A DNA stretch of 64,000 nt from Patagioenas fasciata (Eukaryota > Chordata > Aves > Columbiformes > Columbidae): positions 58,149,049-58,213,048 of the forward strand of contig NC_092560.1 of NCBI RefSeq assembly GCF_037038585.1. Direction: 5' to 3'. Below are positions 56,997-64,000 of this stretch, piece by piece. How positions within the stretch are numbered: the first letter of the stretch is position 1; every line of letters begins with the position of its first letter. The notes beneath the pieces are model-generated. The model was not told the origin of the DNA. It saw nothing but the letters and a program-made list of their open reading frames with translations, and did not search any database. Made by a program: the position numbers and the translations under genes.

Positions 56997-57639
56997 TGTC
57001 AGTATGAGCGCTCTGCACACACCGCCGCTGCCCATCAGAGCATTATGCACCCGCCCGTGCTCCCAGGGGAGCCTTGCAGACGCTGGAAAGGGCGCTCCCT
57101 CCTCAGGCCTGTGCGGGCGCAGCCCCGCCGCGCCGGCAGCTCAGGCCCAGCCGCCTAAGGGCCGGGAGAACCTTCCAGAGGCCCCGCTGGCGGCAGCCCG
57201 GGCAGGGGCCGATGCGCCTCGGCTCGAGGCCCCGCGGCTGCCGCCCACCCCGCAGGGAAGAGCCGCAGGGGGAAACTCAGGTGACTGCGCTCCCGCCGCC
57301 CTTCCCGGGACGCGAGGCTCGGCACCCTGAGCCCCTTGAACGCAAACCCTGCGGGCGGTGCCTCCCCGAGCGGGGGACGCCGGACAGCGGGCGGCGATTG
57401 GTGGGAGGGACCCCGCTCGCGCTCACAGACCGGCCGTCCCGCCCCCCCGCGCGCGCCCCTCGCGCCCAGGATCCTGGCACGGGCCGGCGCGTTACGGGAA
57501 GCTCCGCCCTCCGCCCCCTTTCGGCGACGTCACGCGACCGCCGTCCCAATGGCGGCGCGAGCCGCGGAGGGAAGGGCGCCGGGCGGGGGGAGGGAGCGGG
57601 AGCGTGACCGTGACCGGGCGCGGGGCCGCGCGTGCGGGA

Positions 57640-57735
57640 CGGCGGCGCGATGGCGCGGCGGGGCCGGGCCGTTATTTAGGGGCTGTCGGCAGGCGCGGGG
57701 CGCTGGTGGCGGCAGCCCCGGTGCTGCAGCGGCAG
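57640..57735 (+). other. IL6ST: Candidate non-coding exon 1 of IL6ST
   Basis: The segment ends GCTGCAGCGGCAG|GTAAGG, a near-perfect splice donor on the + strand inside the CpG island. Vertebrate IL6ST (gp130, the shared signal-transducing receptor chain for IL-6, LIF, CNTF, oncostatin M and related cytokines) starts with an untranslated exon at a CpG island, which fits. The 3' edge at 57735 is firm if the exon is real. The 5' edge (transcription start) cannot be read and the 57640 given here is only a placeholder. No coding sequence is claimed; the ATG at 57650 opens a GC-rich frame without family resemblance. Confidence 0.5.
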
Positions 57736-58106
57736 GTAAGGGCCGGGGAGGCTCGCGGCCGTAGGCGGTTTCCCCTTTTCTTCGGTCCCCCTAGCTTCCT
57801 CGCCGCTTCTGCGCCCGTCGCCCTGAGGGGCGTCCGCTGGCGGGAGCCGCGTTGGGCCGTGTTCTCCCTCCGGGCCGTAACTGCGCTGGCCTGGCCAGGC
57901 CGGGCCGTGCGTCGCGGGCGGGGGCGTGGGCACTCGGCCAAGGCTGACTGAAAGACCGGGGGGAGGACGGCAGCTCTGCGCCACTCGCTTCCGAGCCGAT
58001 CCCTCGCATTCCCCCCCCCGGCGGCGGGGGCGTCCAGCTGCGGCCTGCCCCGCCCGGGGCCCCGCCCGGCCCGGCGGGCTGTGAGGGGGCGCGGAGGCCG
58101 CCGCCC

Positions 58107-58143
58107 GCTCCCGGCAGTGGCGTCTTCCCTCCTCTTAACCGGC
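58107..58143 (+). repeat. Direct repeat flanking CpG island, copy 2
   Basis: Second copy of the 37-base segment, near the right edge of the island. It differs from copy 1 only by T for C within GGCAGTGG and A for G within CTTAACC. Confidence 0.95.
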
Positions 58144-61130
58144 GATGGCTGTTAAAACGCAACATGGCCTCGCCTGGGGTACCGGTACGGGGGCCTGAGG
58201 GGCTGTCAAGGCCCTTCTGCCGGTGTGCGTAGTACCGGTTGCTGGGGGTGTCTCGTCTGCAGCCCTAACCCTGTCTTGGTGCGGTTTTACTGACCTGCTG
58301 GCATGGTATGGAGGGTAAGACTGAAGATTATCTGGGGTTTTTCTCTAGTGCAGTGGTTGTTAATACTGACAATCTTAATAAAGGTGCTGTGAGCCTCACT
58401 GGTCTCCTGTTCTTTGGCCTTTTTCAGCTTTCTGGTAAGCTTGGCCATATTACTGGCAGGCGTTTTCTTGTTGAAAAGTGTTGCATTTCTGTTGCCTTCA
58501 CCACAAGTGGTCTGTTCTTGTGGCCTGTAGATCAGAAGGTAGCAAACTGCTGGCCTTGAAAGAAAGGCATACTCTGTTTTACATCTGATCCAACCACTGT
58601 AGGATTCCCTGATGAATTAGGGAGGAGTGGGTGCAGTGAACAGTCATGGTTATCTGCTGGCTTTGATGTGCTCCTGTGTTCCAGTCATCCTCGCAGCGGG
58701 TCTCTGACACTCTTCCTAAATAAAAAGAGTGTCATTATTTTTGTCTTGTAGATGATGAAACTGAGGCACAACGGATAGCGATCTGCCAAGTGTGCTGGCA
58801 GTGCAGACAAGAATAAATGTCAGTCTTGGTTTTCATAGCTGCTTTAGGCTGACTAGGTGACTGCCGGCTGGTGGCTGTTTGTTACTTCTGAGGCATTTCT
58901 GAAGAAGAAATATGGTAATAGAACTACATGGAGGTTATAGTTTTGTCACTTGTGATCTGTCCGGTCACTCAGAAGGGGGGACAGATGGTCCACCACCTGA
59001 AGATGTCAGATGTTTCAGGAGTTACTGTCTTTTTTTTCCCACTCTCTTTTCCATTATAGAACATTAAATTTTTACTCCTCTTCTTAAATACTGTTACTTT
59101 TAGAGGAATAATTATATGCAAAGGGTATCTGTTGGAAGCATGTAACTTCCAAACTTGATGAGCTATTAATCTGTGTGTTGGAAATATGAAAGTAGGAGAA
59201 GCTGATGAAAGCTTGAGATTGCTTGCTGGAATTTAAGCATTGAAAATAAATATTTGGATCTTGTTTATGTGTCTAGAAAAGTGACCTCTTCACGTAAAGC
59301 CTATATATCATTTTTTTTGTTTAAGAGAAGATACATGCATATCTCTAAATCTGTACACAAAATGGAGATCCACTGTCTCCCATGCCGCATCTCTGGAGCA
59401 TTATCACTAGCACAGTTTAGGAAAATAAACAGACTTCTGGGCCATTTTTTTAGGATGATTCTTGTATGAGCAAGAACTGTCTAAATTAGAGAAACAGTGT
59501 TGATGGTTGTCAATCTAGAAGGTTTGACGTTGAGATGCGAATACAGAATATGAAGACATTATTTTGTAAAAAAAAACACCAAACACTGAAGTATTTCAGA
59601 GAAAGTGATCTGCAGTTAAGGAAGATAATAGGAAGAAGTATGTTCTTGCAAGCAAGTATTTGGTGCCTCTCATGAGGTATTTCAGCCATTTTAATCTGTG
59701 CCCCTGTTTGGGTTTTTTATTCTGAGTGCTATACTAAAACCCCAGAGGTAAGGAGAAGCTTTCTTCTAGAGGCAAAGGAGTGACTAATGTGGACAACTGA
59801 TTTGTGTATTTGGTGAAAGGGATAGAAATAACATTTGTGTATAGGTATTTTCAATATGAAAATGAATTTCAGAATATTCTGCATGTATAATGTTATGTAA
59901 GATTTTCATGTAATTCTCTTAGAGGTATTTGGGCTTTTTTTGAGTCTCATAAATATTTCCAAGAAAGAAGTAAGCTTGGAGGAAGGAAGGAAGCTTGCAG
60001 ATGAAATACTCCTAGTTAGAAAGCAGTTACAGCTTGAATAATCCAAATTCCTTGAGAATAGTTACAGTTTTTAGATGGGCTTTAACTATTGCCTGGCTCA
60101 TTGTGAAACCTCAAGCAGTAGCTGCTGTGTGCAGTTTCATTTCTGTGTGCTGGTTTCTTGTATCTTCCTAAACCATGTGAACTCTTAGAGATTACCACTA
60201 GAGGCTGTAAACTTAGCTCTTAATTTTTTTGAGGAATTTCGGGAAGTCTGTTTGCCAACAAACTTTGAGCTTTCAGGATTTATGAACAATGAGCCTTAAT
60301 AGACCTAACACCTTCTTGTGGTGGTCATGGTGTTATTTATGCCTCCTGACTTGGAAGTTGGCTTTGCTGGCAAGAATGTATTTTGGCTATAGTCTCTTAA
60401 ACTGAAATTGTAATTTGTAGGTCGCTTGCACAGTAATTGTCATCTCTCTGAAATGGAGATGTGATGACTGTGGCATCATGTGGCATACACCTGAATTCAT
60501 CTTGAGGTTGTTTTCATGATTTGTGAAATAAGATTAATGTATAAGGCTTTTCTGTTTAGCTCAGGATAAGTAATTGTATCTGTTTTGCATGAATGCCTGA
60601 TGTTTCTTAAAAAACTTTGTTCCACAAGTTAATCATAAAACTCAATGCTGTTGCTACTTCGTACGTATGACCCTTGACATTAGGGTCATTACTAGCTTTT
60701 CATAGGACACTGCCTGAAGCATAGATTTAAGGTTCAGGCATAAGGGCTTAGTGCTTGTCTTCCAAAATGGTATCAGGATGTGAAGAATAATAGAAGTCAC
60801 ATAAGACTGAGACATTAAATGAGGTGATCTTGTGGCACGTGAATTTCATATGTCTGCCGTTACTCATGTAATCGAAGCATTTTAACAGTGTGTTGGTTTT
60901 TTTTTTCTCTCTCTCTCTCTTAAGTTCTGTGACTTGAGGACTGTGACCAGCAGTAGTTCTGAATTGACTGTGTATTTTGATGGACCTTGATCCCTTGCCA
61001 GTTCGGTAGACTTAACTATGAAAGTAACCTGGCAAACTTCTAAGGTCAATTTCTTTTTCAGTCTTCCTGTCCTGTTTACTTAGTGTTCCACAACAACTAC
61101 GTAGTATAGATAGAATGTTGATTTGGCTTT

Positions 61131-61371
61131 TTTAAAAAAAGAAACAACAACAACAAAACAAAAACAAACATGAAAAAAACAAACCCACCCTCCACCCTCC
61201 CCCCCCCCCCCCCCAAAAAAAAAAAGGGGGGAAAACCCCAAACCAAACAAACAAAAAAAAAAAAGGCAAACAAACAAAACACACACCAACAACCCCCACC
61301 CAAAAAAAAAAAAAAAAAAAAAAAAAAAACCACTCAAAACCACCACCACCAAAAAAAACCCCACACCTGAC
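61131..61371. repeat. A/C-only low-complexity tract with long homopolymers
   Basis: About 240 bases are made almost wholly of A and C: CAA and CAAA units, a run of 16 C (61199-61214), directly followed by 11 A and 6 G, and later 28 consecutive A (61302-61329) and CCACCACCACC. The only notable exceptions are the G6, two other short G-containing spots and a few isolated T residues. Phe/Gly/Val-rich minus-strand frames over it are translation artefacts. It could be a real expanded simple-sequence tract or an unreliable piece of assembly. Confidence 0.95.
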
Positions 61372-61723
61372 TAGCTGGCTGCTTCAGTGTTAGTTCAGCA
61401 TCAGGTTGAACTTTCAACTTAGATTTGTAATATGCTACACAGGTTTGTAAAACAGAAGACTGGGCATAAACGCTGAAACTATTGAATTTTTTGTTGTCCA
61501 GACTCACAACTAAATTACAATATTTAAAGGTGAAGAGTTGGTGTTTAGCAGCATTTCTTTTGAATGATGACACTATATTTTCAAGTTTTGGTGTAGCTTA
61601 TATGCAGGGTTTCTGTACTGTTTGCACCTGAACATCTTTATAAGCTCAGATTAAAAAAAATCACTAGTTTCCCTATAAATGCTTATTTTGTTAGTTATAA
61701 ACCTCACTTTTTTTTTTTTCCAG

Positions 61724-61794
61724 CTTTTGTCTAGACAAGATGGATGGAAGTGCTTAGAGTAACACTGGTTCTTTCCCCTATAACTTAATTTCAA
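61724..61794 (+). other. IL6ST: Candidate second untranslated exon (IL6ST)
   Basis: A 71-base segment lies between a very strong acceptor (T-rich tract ending TTTTTCCAG, 61709-61723) and a good donor (CAA|GTAAGG, 61795). Two short upstream-type frames lie inside it: MDGSA-stop from the ATG at 61740, in a strong context (AAG before, G after), and MEVLRVTLVLSPIT-stop from the ATG at 61744. If spliced into IL6ST mRNA it would be 5' UTR, since human IL6ST also has an untranslated second exon. The evidence is splice-site strength only; no homology could be tested. Confidence 0.35.
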
Positions 61795-64000
61795 GTAAGG
61801 ATCAGTCCTGTAAAAGCCGGAGAGACTAATGTTTTAAGAAACAGCACACGTTTCTAATTGCAGTAGCCCCTTTATGGGTTTAGGGGTGTGTAGCTTTGAT
61901 CTTCCTCAAACTGCATTGATCAGCAGAAAGGAGGAGTAAAATACATCAGAATGTCTAAAAACAGATATATGCTAAACAGCAGCATGATTTTGAGACTGTA
62001 GTCACAACTGCAGCGCAAAGTAGTAGAGATTTGAACTTCAGCTTCCCATGTGTAATTTAATCTGCTCAGGACAACTAAAATGTTGTATTCCAAGTCTGTG
62101 ATTTCTTACAAAAAACATCATACTTTAGATCAAAATATGTGACAATTCTGTATTATTGTTTACTTCTATTGAGTCAGTTATTGCCATTTAAATGTTGGCT
62201 TTTATGTTCCTTCATGTACTCCAAAGTATTTTTTTAATTAACCTGAGCAATACTTAGTATGACTTAACATGATTTTAACACTAGCAGTTTTTGAATAATT
62301 TTGTGAAAATATTGTTTAACCTGAAATAAATCATTACCTAAAGGAAAACCAATAACCTGGTAATTATGTAATGCTTAGCTTAGCTGACACTGCCTTTATT
62401 CTATTGCAGCACCAATCGTGGTACCAAATGGGAGATAAATGCTACTTTGAACATTGTTTAAAAACTTTCCTTTGTGCTTTTTTACATCTGTTTCACTCTT
62501 TCCTCTTCAGTATGGAATCTGCTTGTGCTGTTGTTCTGCAGCTTTTGACAATTAGCAGGGAAGTGGGCCTGCTGCATCTTTCCACCTAGTTTGTAGTTGC
62601 CCTCGAAGTTCTCATGAGATTCAGATCTTCTGCAGCTCAAATTGTTCACCTTAAATAGCTTTAAATGAATCTTGATAAAATAACAAATCTTAGGGTCTGT
62701 CCTGAGTAGAGCACAGCAAACTTTTGGTGGCAATCAATATTTCTGATAAATGTTAATAAGTTGACTAAAATAGATTTCTGTGCTAGTTTTGTTCAGTGTC
62801 TGGAGGCCTAAATCAAAAGAAAATATACTTCTGAGTTTAGTTGTATTCACCATGTGAATTTACTAAAATTTGTGAAATTAATTTGAATTTTAAAATGCAG
62901 AAAGTCATAGGTAGGTAGAAACCTTATTTTTCAGATATTGGAAGACTTTTCATCCATAAGAAGCAAAAATCAATTGATTTAGTTATCTTGCTGTATGCTT
63001 GCATTAGATATCTAAAGATGCATTGCACTTAAACTGTGTTAGGGTTTTCATACCCAACCCACTGAAAGTACTTGAATGTAACATAGAAAAAAATAATAGA
63101 TTTTTGATTCAACTCCATACAACTACAATTTGATTATATATAAGTCTTGTTATTTCTTATTTAAAAAAATGTCTAATGACAAATAAAAATGCTTGTTAAC
63201 ATAGTTATCAAGTCTTCTAATCAGTCATGGTTTTGTATAGGAAATTTTGGTGAGTTTTCGGTAATTAACTCACAAGTATAGATGCAAATACAGATACCAC
63301 TGAGTGATTCTGATGGCTGTTATTTTAACCCTAACTGAAACACATTTACATTGGTGAGCACTATGAAGACTCTGTTGTAAAGGTTTGAGATTGGTTTTCA
63401 TTTAGTGCTGCTTTTTAATTCTTATGAATACAGACTTCCTTTATGTTACACTGTTTAATAAAGCTGAAGAAGTATTTCCTGTCATAAGTTACTGTTTCTC
63501 TTCTGTCTGATAATAGTGAATGTAGATTTTAAGTTTTCCTTTCCAAGGAATACTGTGGAATTCCTTTATACTCCTTAGTGAGTTGCCATTTATAGGGATG
63601 AAACTCAGAATACCAGTTTCCAAAGAAGTTTTGTCAGATCTGTGAAAGTAAGAGGCATTGCAAACTCCCTTGTAAAGCTTTGAATAATTACTTAATACTT
63701 TTTTAATAGTAGTCAATGATTCTTGATATGGAGGTGTTGTGCTTTGTAATTCTTGAATGAATTTTAAGTTACTTGTGAATTAGGTGCTTGGTTTTGTGGT
63801 GACTTGTTCTGAACCTTGTGCAAAGTATTTGTCAGAATGGTAACCATGTTCTGTTTTAAACCCTGAGTCACCGTGTTGTGCCTTATATTCTATCTGAACC
63901 TTTCACAGAAGTACCAGTTAAGTTTGTTTCCATATATGACACAAAAGCCTTATGCTGATGCCTTTCTTAAGTTTCTCACTAAAAAGGCTTTAAACTGCAT

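Larger units (their letters stand above)
56945..58170 (+). promoter_or_regulatory. IL6ST: CpG island promoter, inferred IL6ST promoter
   Basis: About 1.2 kb of very GC- and CpG-rich DNA, sharply different from its AT-rich surroundings. Visible promoter-type motifs are an inverted CCAAT box (ATTGG, 57397-57401), a CRE-like GACGTCA (57526-57532), a CCAAT overlapping a YY1-like ATGGCGGC (57546-57556), several GC-box-like GGGCGG/CCGCCC stretches, and an A/T island TTATTTA at 57672-57678. A strong + strand splice donor (57736) follows. It is assigned to IL6ST because that gene follows ANKRD55 in the same orientation in vertebrates. Long open frames across the island reflect the scarcity of stop codons in GC-rich DNA. 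Confidence 0.75.
57736..64000 (+). other. IL6ST: Inferred first intron region of IL6ST
   Basis: From the donor at 57736 to the window edge there is no recognisable IL6ST coding exon (no signal peptide, Ig-like or cytokine-receptor segment). Beyond the island the + strand becomes visibly rich in T and G over A and C, as is common in introns transcribed from this strand. It contains a CT run with an AG end (60901-60924), the A/C tract (61131-61371) and a candidate untranslated exon (61724-61794). Confidence 0.6.

Noticed and set aside
57074..57951. Long Arg/Gly/Ala/Pro-rich open frames across the CpG island, both strands
   Set aside because: Several overlapping frames are open at once because GC-rich DNA lacks stop codons; no domain or family resemblance.
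60901..61020. CT-rich tract ending TTAAG considered as a splice acceptor
   Set aside because: The tract resembles an acceptor, but no convincing donor follows within a normal exon length.
61080..61370. Phe/Gly/Val-rich minus-strand frames resembling a membrane protein
   Set aside because: Direct translation of the A/C low-complexity tract; no real hydrophobic domain architecture.
62371..62589. Hydrophobic open frame considered as the IL6ST signal peptide exon
   Set aside because: Not preceded by an acceptor at its ATG, too long and Cys/His-rich for a signal peptide exon, and no gp130 N-terminal residues follow.

Overview
The window looks like nuclear DNA from a bird. It carries CR1 (chicken repeat 1) LINE copies with the typical 3' end (ATTCTGTG-type octamer repeat), widely spaced short exons with GT-AG introns, GATA/TATC microsatellites, and one GC-rich CpG island in otherwise AT-rich DNA. 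There is no sign of bacterial genes, operons, CRISPR arrays or tRNA/rRNA genes. The species cannot be read from the sequence.

Region by region: positions 1-11235 are read as an intron of ANKRD55. The interval holds a small CR1 tail, a long imperfect hairpin (7322-7438), and a cluster of very old, decayed CR1 copies in the + orientation (about 8270-10886). Positions 11236-28462 hold the last five coding exons of ANKRD55 on the + strand. The phases join without a break into 461 residues: the last three ankyrin repeats and the whole C-terminal tail, ending at a TAA with a polyadenylation signal 62 bases later. The 5' exons lie outside the window. Positions 28.55-56.94 kb are intergenic, with two 5'-truncated CR1 copies in opposite orientation, a long TCTA microsatellite and no recognised gene. 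Positions 56.95-58.17 kb are a CpG island promoter. From gene order (ANKRD55 followed by IL6ST in the same orientation in vertebrates) and from a + strand splice donor at 57736, it is inferred to be the IL6ST (gp130) promoter with its non-coding first exon. The remainder to 64000 is then the first part of the IL6ST 5' intron region, with one candidate second untranslated exon at 61724-61794 and a strange A/C-only tract at 61131-61371. No IL6ST coding sequence is visible.

In humans this pair is a known autoimmune-risk locus (multiple sclerosis, rheumatoid arthritis), where variants inside ANKRD55 are linked to expression of ANKRD55 and IL6ST. The bird window therefore covers both the introns and the promoter relevant to that relationship, compressed to about 28.5 kb between the ANKRD55 stop and the CpG island. 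Nothing here amounts to a new biological system. The most unusual items are the 117-bp hairpin, the 37-bp direct repeat flanking the CpG island, the A/C tract, and the ANKRD55 C-terminal expansion.
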